From positions 8,270 to 72,269 of the forward strand of contig JANYDM010000073.1 in the NCBI GenBank assembly GCA_025363575.1: a DNA stretch of 64,000 nucleotides, in the 5' to 3' direction. This stretch comes from Betaproteobacteria bacterium. Lineage in GTDB: Bacteria; Pseudomonadota; Gammaproteobacteria; Burkholderiales; SG8-41. Under the pieces are notes generated by a model, which saw nothing but the letters and a program-made list of their open reading frames with translations, did no database searches and was not told the DNA's origin. Both the position numbers and the translations under genes were made by a program. Shown in pieces: positions 1-8,661 of the stretch; position 1 is the first letter of the stretch, and each line of letters begins with the position of its first letter.

Positions 1-173
1 AGTTCCGGCATCGTGATATTGCAGATGATAAGGTCGGGCATTTCCTTGCACGCGATGTCCTCCCCGGCCGCACCGTAATCGGCTTCGATGACGGGATGGC
101 CTTCCGCTTTGAGGCGGCGCGCGATGTTCGCGCGCAGTTGCGCTTCATCGTCGATGATCAATACTTTGTGCAT
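1..173 (-). CDS. Response regulator receiver domain, partial (runs off the window start)
   Basis: The minus strand opens with MHKVLIIDDEAQLRANIARR, the beta1/alpha1 start of a CheY-like receiver with its acidic pair (DD at residues 9-10). It continues through a segment resembling 'EMPDLIICNITMPE', where the phospho-acceptor Asp is normally found before the conserved 'MP'. I read Asn here (ICN), so phosphorylation may be altered. Only about 57 residues are in the window, so no output domain can be assigned. The frame is open upstream into the PAS fragment described next, so the ATG may not be the only start. Family assignment is confident; function is unknown. Confidence 0.7.
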   Translation of the reverse strand, partial: MHKVLIIDDEAQLRANIARRLKAEGHPVIEADYGAAGEDIACKEMPDLIICNITMPE

Positions 174-183
174 GCGGATCTTC

Positions 184-551
184 TCATTCGTCGCCGGCGG
201 CAGCGAGCCGCCGCTTGATGGCTGCCAGCAGCTCCGCCAGTTTAAAGGGTTTAGTGATGTATTCATCGGCGCCCTGCGCGTCGATGATGCGAAACGGGCC
301 GCGCGCGCATCAGCTCTCCCCGCCTTATAGCCGAAAAGCTCGCAGAACGCCGGGTTGACCTCGACGAAATAGCCGTGCTCGTCGGTCAGGCAGATGCCGA
401 TACGCGCGACGTTGAGTACGGTAGTCAGGAATTCTTCGTCGAGCCGCCCGGCTCGGTACGCCGATGCGGGTGCTGCGCCAGCGCGCCTTGCCTGCGCTGA
501 AGCCGATGTCTTGCGCGCGGGCTTTTTCGGGTCTGACGTACGCGTGGCCAA
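184..551 (-). pseudogene. Chimeric remnant: PAS-domain start joined to a receiver-domain tail
   Basis: Reading minus from a TTG at 551 (GGGAGG eight bases upstream) gives a low-complexity stretch, then a recognisable PAS segment (ARIGICLTDEHGYFVEVNPAF, then CELFGYKAG). The PAS similarity then stops. In another frame appears the end of a receiver domain (GADEYITKPF, with the conserved Lys, then LAELLAAIKRRL), ending at TGA 184-186. The junction near 290-325 joins two different protein families out of frame, as an internal deletion would. The PAS frame itself has no stop and runs into the downstream receiver at 173, so a PAS-linker-receiver fusion could be made. A decayed sensor gene is most likely; an assembly error cannot be excluded. 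Confidence 0.5.
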
Positions 552-598
552 AGGCGGAGTCCTCCCAGCTCGAATTATCGACTATTCTATACGACGAG

Positions 599-1576
599 AT
601 GAATGCATTAACCTTTCAGGCCTTGCGCATGCTGGCCGACGGCGAGTTTCGCTCAGGTGAGTCGATGGCGCGTGCGCTCGGCGTGTCGCGCGGCAGCGTA
701 TGGAATGCGTTGCATGCGCTCGATGACTGCGGCATAGAAATTTTCCGCGTGCGCGGGCGCGGTTATCGGCTGGCCGAGCCATTGTCGCTGCTGGCACCCG
801 CGGCGATAGTCGCGGCGCTGGGCGAGGCGGGCCCGCGGTTTGCGGTCGAAGTGATCGACAAGGTCGAATCGACGAATACGCTGCTGATGCAGCGCGCAGC
901 GGGCGGGGCGCCGTGCGGCACTGTGATCGCGGCGGAATGGCAAACGGCGGGCCGCGGCAGGCGCGGACGGGCGTGGCACGCACTGCCGGGCGCGGCGCTG
1001 ACGTTTTCGCTGTTATGGCGCTTCGAGCAGGGCGCCGGCCTGCTCGCCGGCCTGAGCCTGGCGGTCGGCATCGCAGTGACGCGCGCACTTGGCCAATACG
1101 GCGTGCGTGGCGCAGGATTGAAATGGCCGAACGACGTAATGTGGCGCGGTCGCAAGCTCGCGGGAATTCTGATTGAAATGCACGGTGACATGCTCGGGCC
1201 AAGCGCAGCGGTGATCGGCATCGGATTGAATTGCCGCATGCCCGCAACATTGCTTGCGCGCATCGATCAGCCCGCGGTGGACGTGGCCACCGCAACCGGA
1301 ACGCTGCCGGAGCGCAACCGCCTTCTCGCGGCGATGCTGCGCGAACTCGATTGCGTCCTGGGGGAATTCGCGCGGGACGGATTCGCCCCTTTTCGCGCGG
1401 AATGGCAGAGCAATCATGTGTATCAGGACAAAGCGGTCAAAATCGTTCTGCCCGACGGCGGCATTGTCAACGGCATGGCAGACGGCGTGGCGGAAAACGG
1501 CGCGCTGCTATTGGCGACGCAGTCGGGACAATTGCGTTTTCACAGCGGCGAGGTGAGCTTGCGGGTGGCCGGGTGA
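599..1576 (+). CDS. birA: Biotin--[acetyl-CoA-carboxylase] ligase / biotin operon repressor BirA
   Basis: Activates biotin to biotinyl-AMP and attaches it to the biotin carboxyl carrier protein in the cytoplasm. An N-terminal winged helix (about residues 1-60, 'LGVSRGSVWNALHAL') is the DNA-binding module of group II BirA. The catalytic domain has the biotin/ATP loop GRGRRGRAW (118-126), KWPNDV (175-180) and KLAGILIE (186-193). The protein is 325 residues, normal for the bifunctional form. I chose ATG 599 because an upstream start would add about 45 residues unrelated to the family. coaX follows almost immediately, the common betaproteobacterial pairing. Confidence 0.93.
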   Translation: MNALTFQALRMLADGEFRSGESMARALGVSRGSVWNALHALDDCGIEIFRVRGRGYRLAEPLSLLAPAAIVAALGEAGPRFAVEVIDKVESTNTLLMQRAAGGAPCGTVIAAEWQTAGRGRRGRAWHALPGAALTFSLLWRFEQGAGLLAGLSLAVGIAVTRALGQYGVRGAGLKWPNDVMWRGRKLAGILIEMHGDMLGPSAAVIGIGLNCRMPATLLARIDQPAVDVATATGTLPERNRLLAAMLRELDCVLGEFARDGFAPFRAEWQSNHVYQDKAVKIVLPDGGIVNGMADGVAENGALLLATQSGQLRFHSGEVSLRVAG

Positions 1577-1593
1577 CAGCAGCGCGGCGCAAA

Positions 1594-2340
1594 ATGGCGG
1601 GCAGCGTGCTCGCAATCGATGCCGGCAATACGCGCATCAAGTGGGGCCTGCACGACGGCAGTGGCTGGCGCCGCCGCGGCTGGGTGGAAACCGCGCGGGC
1701 CGGCGAGCTTCAACCGGTATTCGCGCGCCTGCCGGCACCCGACGTGGCGGCAATCTCCAATGTCGCCGGTCCGGCGCTGCTGGCGAAATTGCAGCGCGCG
1801 CTCCCGTTATCCGCAGCGCCGCTGTGGATAAAAGGTGCGCGCAGCCAGGCCGGCGTCAGAAGCAGCTACGCAAATCCGGCGCGGCTCGGCTGCGACCGCT
1901 GGGCCGCCGTTATTGGCGCTTATCGGCTGTTCGGTACCGCTGCCGTGGTCGTCAATGCGGGTACCGCCCTGACGATCGATGCGCTGACTGCGGACGGGGT
2001 ATTCGCCGGCGGCATGATAGTGCCCGGCGCCGAAATCATGCGCAGGGCGCTGGCGGAAAATACCGCGGGCTTGAAATTGCGCCCCGGCAAATTCAGTTTT
2101 TTTCCGGATGCGACGGGCGATGCCATCATGAGCGGAGCAATTAACGCCTCGTGCGGGGCGATCGAGCGCATGGCGCGTTTTCTCGAAGACGCGGGCCAGC
2201 GGGCGCCGCTGTGCGTGATATCGGGCGGAGGAGCGGACTTGCTTGCGCCGCACCTTAACCTGGAAGTGAAGCTGGTGGATAATCTTGTTCTCGAGGGCGT
2301 GCTGACAATCGCCCGCAGCCTGGCCAAGCGCACTGTCTGA
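1594..2340 (+). CDS. coaX: Type III pantothenate kinase
   Basis: Catalyses the first step of coenzyme A synthesis, phosphorylation of pantothenate. It is an ASKHA-fold kinase of 248 residues. The phosphate-binding signature DAGNT lies at 9-13 (AIDAGNTRIKWG), the pantothenate-site GCDR at 99-102, and NAGTALTID at 121-129. A GTG at 1573 overlaps the birA stop (GTGA) and would add seven residues; it is a plausible coupled start, but ATG 1594 gives the usual short N-terminus. The gene for the late CoA enzyme CoaE is also in this window, at 38.1 kb. Confidence 0.92.
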   Translation: MAGSVLAIDAGNTRIKWGLHDGSGWRRRGWVETARAGELQPVFARLPAPDVAAISNVAGPALLAKLQRALPLSAAPLWIKGARSQAGVRSSYANPARLGCDRWAAVIGAYRLFGTAAVVVNAGTALTIDALTADGVFAGGMIVPGAEIMRRALAENTAGLKLRPGKFSFFPDATGDAIMSGAINASCGAIERMARFLEDAGQRAPLCVISGGGADLLAPHLNLEVKLVDNLVLEGVLTIARSLAKRTV

Positions 2341-2354
2341 AAGTAAAGCGAATC

Positions 2355-3014
2355 ATGAGACTGTTGTTCCTGATATTGTTGCTGCTCAACGCGATAGCGT
2401 TCGGCTACATCCGTTTTGCGGAGGGCCGCGCAGGCGCCGACAATCAGATCGCGCTGCTGCAGATTGCGCCTGAAAAAATGAAGCTGCTCAAGGCCGGTTC
2501 ACCGCCGCCCGAGCGCAAATCCGCTGCGCCCGCGCAGCCGGACCTCGTCTGCCTCGAGTGGGGCGGCATTGCCCCCGACGAAGCGACGCGGGCCGGGGCA
2601 GCGCTCGACAAGCTCGCGCTGGCCGACAAAGTTTCAAGGCGCGAAGCGGGCGACAGTTACTGGGTCTATATACCGCCGCTCAAGTCGCAGGCGGACGTGG
2701 ATAAGAAGCTCGGTGAACTGAAAGCGCGCAACATTACCGACCTCCAGGTTATGCAGGACAACGATCAGTGGCGGCTTGCCATTTCGCTCGGCGTATTCAA
2801 AACCGAGGAAGGCGCCAGCACCTATCTCGCGCAATTGAAGCAGAAGGCAGTACGCTCGGCGGTAATCGGCACGCGCGGCGTGAAAACAACGACGTTTGTG
2901 ATCCGCGATCCGGGCGACGCGGCGGCGGCGAAGATTGCCGCGTTCAAGGCGGACTTTCCCAACGCGGAGTTGAAGGCAACGACCTGCGCCGAAGCGCAGG
3001 TCGCCAAAAATTAG
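2355..3014 (+). CDS. SPOR-domain membrane protein
   Basis: 219 residues starting with a single membrane segment (RLLFLILLLLNAIAFGYIRF). A proline/alanine-rich linker follows, then a Cys-containing SPOR-like region (about 60-150: 'LVCLEWGGIAPDEA', 'YWVYIPPLKSQADVDKK', 'LGVFKTEEGASTYLAQL'). SPOR domains bind denuded peptidoglycan glycan strands, often at the septum, so a periplasmic envelope role is likely. It sits 14 bases after coaX, probably in the same transcript, and its end faces hldE2 (convergent). The C-terminal Cys (TTCAEAQ) matches no motif I know. Exact function is unknown. Confidence 0.75.
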   Translation: MRLLFLILLLLNAIAFGYIRFAEGRAGADNQIALLQIAPEKMKLLKAGSPPPERKSAAPAQPDLVCLEWGGIAPDEATRAGAALDKLALADKVSRREAGDSYWVYIPPLKSQADVDKKLGELKARNITDLQVMQDNDQWRLAISLGVFKTEEGASTYLAQLKQKAVRSAVIGTRGVKTTTFVIRDPGDAAAAKIAAFKADFPNAELKATTCAEAQVAKN

Positions 3015-3021
3015 AGTCGCT

Positions 3022-3507
3022 TCAGCGGCCGCGGATCTTGTCCAGCGTGGCGGTGGTCGACCGGTCGTGGATGAACGGGATCGAATGAACCGTGCCGTGC
3101 CAGCTTTTGACTTCTTTCGCCCCGACTATAGTCTCCGCCGGCCAGTCGCCGCCTTTCACCAGCACGTCGGGACGGCAAAGCTCGATCAGCGCAAGCGGCG
3201 TGTCCTCGTCGAACCAGGTCACGAGGCTGACTGCTTCCAGCGCCGCGACCAGGGCCGCGCGGTCCGCCAGCGTATTGACAGGCCGGTCAGGCCCTTTGCT
3301 GAGACGTCTGACCGAGGCGTCGCTATTGAGAGCAACTATGAGGCTGGCGCCGAGCGAGTGCGCCTGCGCGAGATAACTCGCGTGGCCGCGATGCAGGATG
3401 TCGAACACGCCGTTGGTGAATACCAGCGGGCGCGCGAGCTGCGTGATGCGTGCAGCAAGCGCCGCGGGCGCGCAGACCTTGGCTTCGAAGGTGGGGACGG
3501 GATGCAC
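3022..3507 (-). CDS. hldE2: D-glycero-beta-D-manno-heptose 1-phosphate adenylyltransferase
   Basis: Stand-alone cytidylyltransferase-like domain (161 residues) corresponding to the C-terminal half of HldE (RfaE2). It makes ADP-D-glycero-beta-D-manno-heptose for the lipopolysaccharide inner core. The nucleotide-binding motif GVFDILHRGH is at 33-42, and a KGGDWPAETIVGA segment marks the family near 120. The bifunctional enzyme's kinase half is absent, as in other betaproteobacteria where hldE1 is a separate gene. It is convergent with the SPOR gene. Confidence in family and activity is high. Confidence 0.9.
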   Translation of the reverse strand: MHPVPTFEAKVCAPAALAARITQLARPLVFTNGVFDILHRGHASYLAQAHSLGASLIVALNSDASVRRLSKGPDRPVNTLADRAALVAALEAVSLVTWFDEDTPLALIELCRPDVLVKGGDWPAETIVGAKEVKSWHGTVHSIPFIHDRSTTATLDKIRGR

Positions 3508-3571
3508 GAAGTCAGTCGCTTTCGGGTGAACAGCGGTGGCGCCTCGCGCGCCAGGCCGCCGTCGACTGGCG

Positions 3572-4153
3572 CTAGTCGATGTACTCGAACAGCTTGACGA
3601 CTTTCTGCACGCCGGTCGTCGTGCGCGTAATCTCGACGGCGTCGTCTGCCTCTTTGCGCTTGACCAGCCCCAGCAAGTACACCACGCCTGCTTCCGTCAC
3701 CACTTTGACGTGGACTGCGTTGAATTTCCGCTCGTCAACAAAGCGCGCTTTGACTTTCGATGTCACGTAAGTATCGTTGGTGCGCGCCGACAGCGCAGTC
3801 ACCGGGCCCACGGACATTTCATTGAATACACCGCGCACGCTTTCGATTGCGCGCACGGTTTTCTCAATTTCAGCCTTCGCGCCTGCACTGGGCGCCTCGC
3901 CGGTGATCAGCGCCATGCGGCTGTAACTGGTGATGTTGACGTGCGCATCCCTGAATTTATCGCCGACGCGCTGGCCGGCTTTCAGTTCGATGCCCTGGTC
4001 TTCCGTGACGGTGCCCACCGTGCGGCGGTCTTCGCCGACCAGTAGGGCAGTGCCTGCACCGCCGACGACGGCCGCTACGCAGCCGCCGAGCAGAGGGGCC
4101 AGCAGGGACAGCACGAGCGCAAACGTGAAGCGGTCAAGTTTTTGCATGGTCAT
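3572..4153 (-). CDS. dolP: BON-domain outer-membrane lipoprotein DolP (YraP)
   Basis: 193 residues beginning with a lipoprotein signal peptide. The lipobox LLGGC puts the lipidated Cys at about residue 25. Two BON domains follow (about 50-115 and 120-190; '[16 protein letters not shown]' and '[22 protein letters not shown]'). DolP supports outer-membrane integrity and localises to division sites in E. coli. ATG 4153 overlaps the diaA stop as ATGA, which favours it over an ATG two codons later. The order dolP-diaA-yraN-lpoA, with rsmI divergent, is the same as in E. coli. Confidence 0.88.
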   Translation of the reverse strand: MTMQKLDRFTFALVLSLLAPLLGGCVAAVVGGAGTALLVGEDRRTVGTVTEDQGIELKAGQRVGDKFRDAHVNITSYSRMALITGEAPSAGAKAEIEKTVRAIESVRGVFNEMSVGPVTALSARTNDTYVTSKVKARFVDERKFNAVHVKVVTEAGVVYLLGLVKRKEADDAVEITRTTTGVQKVVKLFEYID

Positions 4154-4740
4154 TCCACCCCCAGTAGCAAACAATCGATTGCATCGCACAGACAATGCAG
4201 CGTAAGCAAATGCACTTCCTGTATGCGCGCTGTGCTTTGCGCCGGCACGCAGACATGAATATCGGACGATTGCAGGACTTCGCTCATCTTGCCGCCGTTG
4301 CGGCCGGTCAAAGCGACCACGCTCATTCCGTTCTCATGCGCGGCCGCCATGGCGGCAAGCACATTCTTCGAGTTGCCGCTGGTCGAGATCGCCAGCAGCA
4401 CATCGTTTTTGTGGCCCAGCGCGCGAACCTGTTTGGAAAATATCTGTTCAAAATCGTAATCGTTCGCAATCGACGTCAGCGTCGATGTGTCGGTCGTGAG
4501 TGCTATCGCGGCCAGCCCCGGCCGCTCCATCTCGAAACGATTCAGCAGTTCCGCAGCGAAATGCTGCGAATCGGCCGCCGAACCCCCGTTGCCGCACGCG
4601 AGTATCTTGCCGTCGGCGCGCAGGCACTGCACCATGCGTTCCGCGGCAGCGGCGATCGGCCGCGCCAGCGCATCCATGCTTTGCAGTTTGAGATGCGCGC
4701 TCTCGGAAAAGTTCTCGCTGATGCGGCTTATTAAATCCAT
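4150..4740 (-). CDS. diaA: SIS-domain protein DiaA (phosphoheptose-isomerase family)
   Basis: 196-residue sugar-isomerase (SIS) protein. The phosphosugar-binding loops are [11 protein letters not shown] (50-60) and STSGNS (119-124). DiaA binds DnaA and stimulates its assembly at oriC in E. coli. The paralogue GmhA makes heptose-7-phosphate, and the two are hard to separate by eye. The E. coli-like neighbours (yraN, lpoA, dolP) favour DiaA. The presence of hldE2 one gene further on keeps a GmhA role possible, and one protein may serve both. It is translationally coupled to dolP. Confidence 0.83.
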   Translation of the reverse strand: MDLISRISENFSESAHLKLQSMDALARPIAAAAERMVQCLRADGKILACGNGGSAADSQHFAAELLNRFEMERPGLAAIALTTDTSTLTSIANDYDFEQIFSKQVRALGHKNDVLLAISTSGNSKNVLAAMAAAHENGMSVVALTGRNGGKMSEVLQSSDIHVCVPAQSTARIQEVHLLTLHCLCDAIDCLLLGVE

Positions 4741-4773
4741 TGGCGCCCGTCAAAGCGGCGGATTATCCCATAA

Positions 4774-5115
4774 TCACTCTGCAAACGCATTTTTGAGCCA
4801 CTCGATCGAGCTGTCTTTGCCGTCGATCAGCAAAGCATCGAACCTGCAAGCAGGCGCGCGTGCGATACCGGCGAGGTAGTGGCGCGCCGCGCGCAGCAGC
4901 TTCATCTGCTTCGAGCGCGTGATGCTGGCGGCCGCGCCGCCAAAGCGCGAGCTCGAACGCATGCGCACTTCGACGAACACGAGGGTGGCTCCCTCGCGCG
5001 CGATGACGTCGATTTCGCCGAAGCGGCACCGGTAATTCCGTGCGACGAGCTTGAGGCCGGCCTGCTGCAGGAATTCGACGGCAAGATTTTCAGCGGCGGC
5101 GCCGCGCGCTTCCAT
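4774..5115 (-). CDS. yraN: UPF0102 family protein YraN (predicted PD-(D/E)XK nuclease fold)
   Basis: 113 residues with the family layout: N-terminal 'RGAAAENLAVEFLQQAGLKLVARNYRC', then the nuclease-like core GEIDVIAREG...FVEVR, in which D, E and the following R/K correspond to the metal-binding residues, then FGGAAASI. The cellular role is unsettled. Genetic context with lpoA and dolP suggests an envelope or DNA-maintenance link. Its start ATG sits at the lpoA stop (shared base 5115), indicating one operon. Confidence 0.87.
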   Translation of the reverse strand: MEARGAAAENLAVEFLQQAGLKLVARNYRCRFGEIDVIAREGATLVFVEVRMRSSSRFGGAAASITRSKQMKLLRAARHYLAGIARAPACRFDALLIDGKDSSIEWLKNAFAE

Positions 5116-6191
5116 CAGCGCGGATTGCCTGACATTACCGTCTTGCCGTCGACGAACTGCGCTGCGCTCAGCTCGCGCACGAATTGCTGGTCGCGCCCCA
5201 GCCTGAGCTGGCCGGTTACACCGTCGATGGACGGGTCGCGGTTGCCTTTCAGCAACTCCGTGCTGATGCGGAAAGCGTCTATGCCCAACGCGTAGAGGCG
5301 CTCGAACTCGATGGCGTCGCCGGCTTGCGCGCGCGGATAAATCATGACCGCCGGATGATCGGGCTGGAGCAGCCAGGGCATGTCGACGAAGCGGACGCGG
5401 TTCAGCTCGTTGGCCGCGAGCGCGCCGCCGCCTGCGTTGACCTGCGAAGTCGCGTAGAGCGCGAGCGTGTTGCCGAGATAGGGGCGCGCGACGCGAGCGT
5501 GCGCGGCGTCGAGTGCCAGAAAAACCATGTCCGCGACACCGAGTTCGACGGTCTGGCGCAGTTTCGCGAGGCTCGCCTGATCCGCGCCGAAATTCAAATC
5601 CGCCACTATTATGCCGCTGCCGCGCGAGAACTCCTCCGCGAACGCCTGGCGCATGCGTTTGCTGAGTGCCGTGCCGTCGCCAAGAACGAACGCGTTGCGC
5701 CGGCTGTCCGCGCGCGCAAGCTGCGCGATCTGGCGCGCCTCCGGCTCAATACCCAGGCCGAGCAGGTACAGCCGCGCGGGCTGCTGTGATTTCGCCTCGA
5801 GCGCGTTGAGCGCGAGCGTAGGCACGCTCACGAGCTTGCTCGCAGCGATTGCCGCGACGCCGCTGCGGGTCAGCGGGCCTACCACGAGTTGCGCGCCGGA
5901 CTCGATGGCTTGCTCGTAAATGGTGACGACATTGAGGGTGTCTTCGTTGACCGGATAGATGCGAATCGGCGGCGCGCTCCTCCCTGCGGCTTTGGCGGCG
6001 GCGACAAATCCCTGGCGCACCGCCTCGGCGTGGCGGCCAAAAGACGGCGAGGCGAGCGGCAGCAGCAATGCGATATGCGGTTCGCGCGCAGTGTCCGGTG
6101 CGGCGGCGGTGGCGAACGGTGCGGTGCCCCCGTATAGTAGCGCCGGAAACAAAGCGAGGAAGACGGCCAGGCGATGGACGATACGGCGCAT
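5115..6191 (-). CDS. LpoA-like penicillin-binding protein activator (periplasmic-binding fold)
   Basis: 358 residues with a cleavable signal peptide (RRIVHRLAVFLALFPALLYGG...) and a type 1 periplasmic-binding fold ('PHIALLLPLASPSFGRHAEAVR', 'GAQLVVGPLTRSGVAAIA'), as in the C-terminal half of LpoA, the activator of PBP1a. It is about half the length of E. coli LpoA and lacks the N-terminal helical-repeat domain. I see no lipobox Cys in the signal region, so it is probably soluble rather than lipid-anchored. A TATAAT on the minus strand (plus-strand 6221-6226), inside rsmI, is a candidate -10 for this operon. Confidence 0.83.
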   Translation of the reverse strand: MRRIVHRLAVFLALFPALLYGGTAPFATAAAPDTAREPHIALLLPLASPSFGRHAEAVRQGFVAAAKAAGRSAPPIRIYPVNEDTLNVVTIYEQAIESGAQLVVGPLTRSGVAAIAASKLVSVPTLALNALEAKSQQPARLYLLGLGIEPEARQIAQLARADSRRNAFVLGDGTALSKRMRQAFAEEFSRGSGIIVADLNFGADQASLAKLRQTVELGVADMVFLALDAAHARVARPYLGNTLALYATSQVNAGGGALAANELNRVRFVDMPWLLQPDHPAVMIYPRAQAGDAIEFERLYALGIDAFRISTELLKGNRDPSIDGVTGQLRLGRDQQFVRELSAAQFVDGKTVMSGNPR

Positions 6192-6206
6192 CAGGGGCGG
6201 GCGGCA

Positions 6207-7049
6207 GTGGAGCGGCCTTCATTATATGTAGTCGCCACACCGATTGGAAATCTCGCCGATATCACGTTGCGCGCGATCGATGTGCTGAAGCGCGTCGATG
6301 TCATTGCCGCGGAAGACACGCGCATGGCCTCGCGCCTGCTCAGACATCATGGCGTGAGCACGCGGTTGATGGCGCTGCACGAGCACAACGAGCGCAGCGC
6401 GGCGCAGAAAATCCTGCAGCTGCTCGCGCAGGGCAAGTCCGCCGCGCTCATCAGCGACGCCGGCACGCCGGCGATTTCGGATCCTGGCGCGCTGGCGGTG
6501 GCGGCGGCACGCGCCGCCGGTCATGCGGTCGTCCCGGTACCTGGACCGAACGCAGCGGTATGCGCGCTGTCGGCCACCGGCTCAGCGGCCCCGCATTTTC
6601 TTTTTTACGGCTTTTTGCCGCAGCAGGCCGCCGCGCGCAAACGCGAGCTCGCGGCGCTGCAGCTGCTGCCGTACTTGCTGATTTTTTACGAAGCGCCGCA
6701 CCGTGTTGTCGCCAGCGCTGCTGATCTCGCGGCAGTGCTCGGGGGCGGGCGGCAAGTCACAATCGCTCGCGAGCTCACGAAGCTGTTCGAAACGATCCAC
6801 ACCTGCCGGCTCGACGAAGCCGTTGCGTGGTTCGCGCAGGACCCGAACCATATCAAGGGGGAGTTCGTGCTGCTGGTCGAGGGCGCAGCAGTGGCGAACG
6901 CGCCGCAGGACACCGAGATAATGCGTGTGCTGGAAATTCTGATGCGCGAGCTCTCGCTCAAGCAGGCGGTCAAGCTTACGGCTGACATAACCGGTGCGCG
7001 CAAGAACGATGTCTACGACAGGGCGCTGCAGATGGAGCGGGACGCCTGA
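6207..7049 (+). CDS. rsmI: 16S rRNA (cytidine(1402)-2'-O)-methyltransferase
   Basis: SAM-dependent methyltransferase of the tetrapyrrole methylase fold that 2'-O-methylates C1402 of 16S rRNA. The N-terminus LYVVATPIGNLADITLRA and the following AAEDTR are diagnostic; GTPAISDPG and VPGPNA follow. I placed the start at GTG 6207 (preceded by AGGGGCGGG) because it matches the usual family start and removes a 5' overlap with divergent lpoA. An ATG at 6174 in the same frame is the alternative. TATAGT at 6133-6138 may be its -10 element. Confidence 0.93.
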   Translation: MERPSLYVVATPIGNLADITLRAIDVLKRVDVIAAEDTRMASRLLRHHGVSTRLMALHEHNERSAAQKILQLLAQGKSAALISDAGTPAISDPGALAVAAARAAGHAVVPVPGPNAAVCALSATGSAAPHFLFYGFLPQQAAARKRELAALQLLPYLLIFYEAPHRVVASAADLAAVLGGGRQVTIARELTKLFETIHTCRLDEAVAWFAQDPNHIKGEFVLLVEGAAVANAPQDTEIMRVLEILMRELSLKQAVKLTADITGARKNDVYDRALQMERDA

Positions 7050-7105
7050 ATTGCCGGGTGCAGGCGCGCTTAAGATAAAATAACCGCAACACGGGAGGAA
7101 AATCG

Positions 7106-8137
7106 ATGAGCCGAATTACTATCACGCGCCCTGACGACTGGCATCTGCACCTGCGCGATGGAGACCACATGCGTGCGGTCCTGCCGGATGCGGCGAAGCG
7201 TTTCGCACGCGCGATCGTGATGCCGAATCTCAAGCTGCCCGTGACGACGACGGAGCTGGCCGCGGGTTACCGCGAACGCATTCTGTCGGCGTTACCGGAA
7301 GGCGCGCACTTCGACCCGTTGATGACGCTGTATCTAACCGACAACACGACGGGCAAGGAAATAAAGCGCGCCAAGGCGAGCGGCATCGTGCACGGCGTCA
7401 AATATTATCCGGCTGGCGCGACGACCAACTCGGAGGCCGGCGTCGGTGAGCTCGGCAAATGCGAAGAGGCGCTGGCAGTGATGGAAGAGTGCGGCATGCC
7501 GCTGCTGGTCCATGGCGAGGTGACGTTTCCCAACGTTGACGTATTCGACCGCGAGAAACTTTTCATCGACCGCGTGCTGATTCCGGTGTTGCAGAAGTTT
7601 CCGAAACTGCGCCTGGTGTTCGAGCATGTCACGACCAAGGAGGCCGTGCGTTTCGTGCTCGGCGCGCCACCGCGCGTCGCCGCCACCATCACGGCCCATC
7701 ATTTGCTGCTCAACCGCAATGCGTTGTTTGCGGGCGGCATACGTCCGCACCACTATTGCCTGCCGATACTCAAGCGCGAAGACGACCGCCTCGCGCTGAT
7801 CGAAGCGGCCACCAGCGGCAATCCGAAATTTTTTCTGGGCACCGACAGCGCCCCGCACGCGCGCAATACGAAGGAGGCCGCGTGCGGCTGCGCCGGCATG
7901 TACACCGCGCATGCGGGCATCGAGTTCTACGCGGAAATTTTCGGCGCCTACAATGCGCTCGACAAGCTCGAGGGATTCGCGAGCGTCTTTGGCCCGCTGT
8001 TCTACGGGCTGCCGCGCAACAAGGACAAGATCACCCTCGTCAAAGAGGTGTGGAACGTGCCCAAGGAGTATCCGTTTCACAAAGACACGCTGGTGCCGTT
8101 CCGGGCCGGCGGCACCGTAGGATGGCGCATGTTGTAA
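7106..8137 (+). CDS. pyrC: Dihydroorotase
   Basis: Third enzyme of pyrimidine synthesis, interconverting carbamoyl-aspartate and dihydroorotate. It is a 343-residue class II dihydroorotase. The metal-binding HLH is at 13-15, the carbamylated Lys in GVKYYPAGATTNS at about 99, His ligands in 'LVHGEV' and 'FEHVTTKEA', and the catalytic Asp in 'FLGTDSAPH'. A GGGAGG ribosome site precedes the ATG. TTGCCG at 7051 and TAAAAT at 7076 form a loose promoter with 19-base spacing. No other pyr gene is adjacent. Confidence 0.95.
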   Translation: MSRITITRPDDWHLHLRDGDHMRAVLPDAAKRFARAIVMPNLKLPVTTTELAAGYRERILSALPEGAHFDPLMTLYLTDNTTGKEIKRAKASGIVHGVKYYPAGATTNSEAGVGELGKCEEALAVMEECGMPLLVHGEVTFPNVDVFDREKLFIDRVLIPVLQKFPKLRLVFEHVTTKEAVRFVLGAPPRVAATITAHHLLLNRNALFAGGIRPHHYCLPILKREDDRLALIEAATSGNPKFFLGTDSAPHARNTKEAACGCAGMYTAHAGIEFYAEIFGAYNALDKLEGFASVFGPLFYGLPRNKDKITLVKEVWNVPKEYPFHKDTLVPFRAGGTVGWRML

Positions 8138-8244
8138 CGCCCGCTGGAACAGAAAGCCGCGTTGCGGCGCTTTTTGAGCTCGCAGGCCGCCATTCGCGGC
8201 AGAATAGAAAAGTAGCTTGGCCCCCGCATGTTAAAATTACAGCG

Positions 8245-8583
8245 GGAGTTGGCCAGACAGTCGCTGCGGGCGCGTTAATCGCGCAGGTAGAGGAAAGTCC
8301 GGGCTCCGCAGGGTAGGGTGACGGCTAACGACCGTCCGCCGCGAGGCGAGGAACAGGGCCACAGAGACGAGTCCGCTGTTGTTCATGCCAGTTCGCTGGC
8401 GCGGATAATGGCGGGGTGAAACGCGGCAACCTCCACCCGGAGCAACACCAAATAGGCAAGCGATGACGTGACCCACTGAGCTTGCGGGTAGGTGGCTAGA
8501 GCGTGCGGGCAACCGTACGTCGAGAGGAATGACTGTCACGGGGGCGCAAGTTTCCGACAGAACCCGGCTTATCGGCTGACTCC
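8245..8583 (+). ncRNA. rnpB: RNase P RNA (class A)
   Basis: The catalytic RNA of RNase P, which trims tRNA 5' leaders. The conserved 5' core GAGGAAAGTCCGGGCTCC (P4/CR-I) is at 8290-8307. The internal GCAACCTCCACCCGG and CCAAATAGGCAAGCGATG segments fit class A, and the 3' core ACAGAACCCGGCTTATC near 8559-8575 pairs back to P4. The ends GAGTTGGCCAG and CTGACTCC pair as P1. A TAAAAT at 8232-8237 is a likely -10 element just upstream. The ends are accurate to a few bases. Confidence 0.95.
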
Positions 8584-8661
8584 CAATTTAATCGCGACGC
8601 GCATTCGGTTGCACTCGAGTGCGGGACGCGCGGTAGATAGTTCAATTGCTGAGGAGTGATC

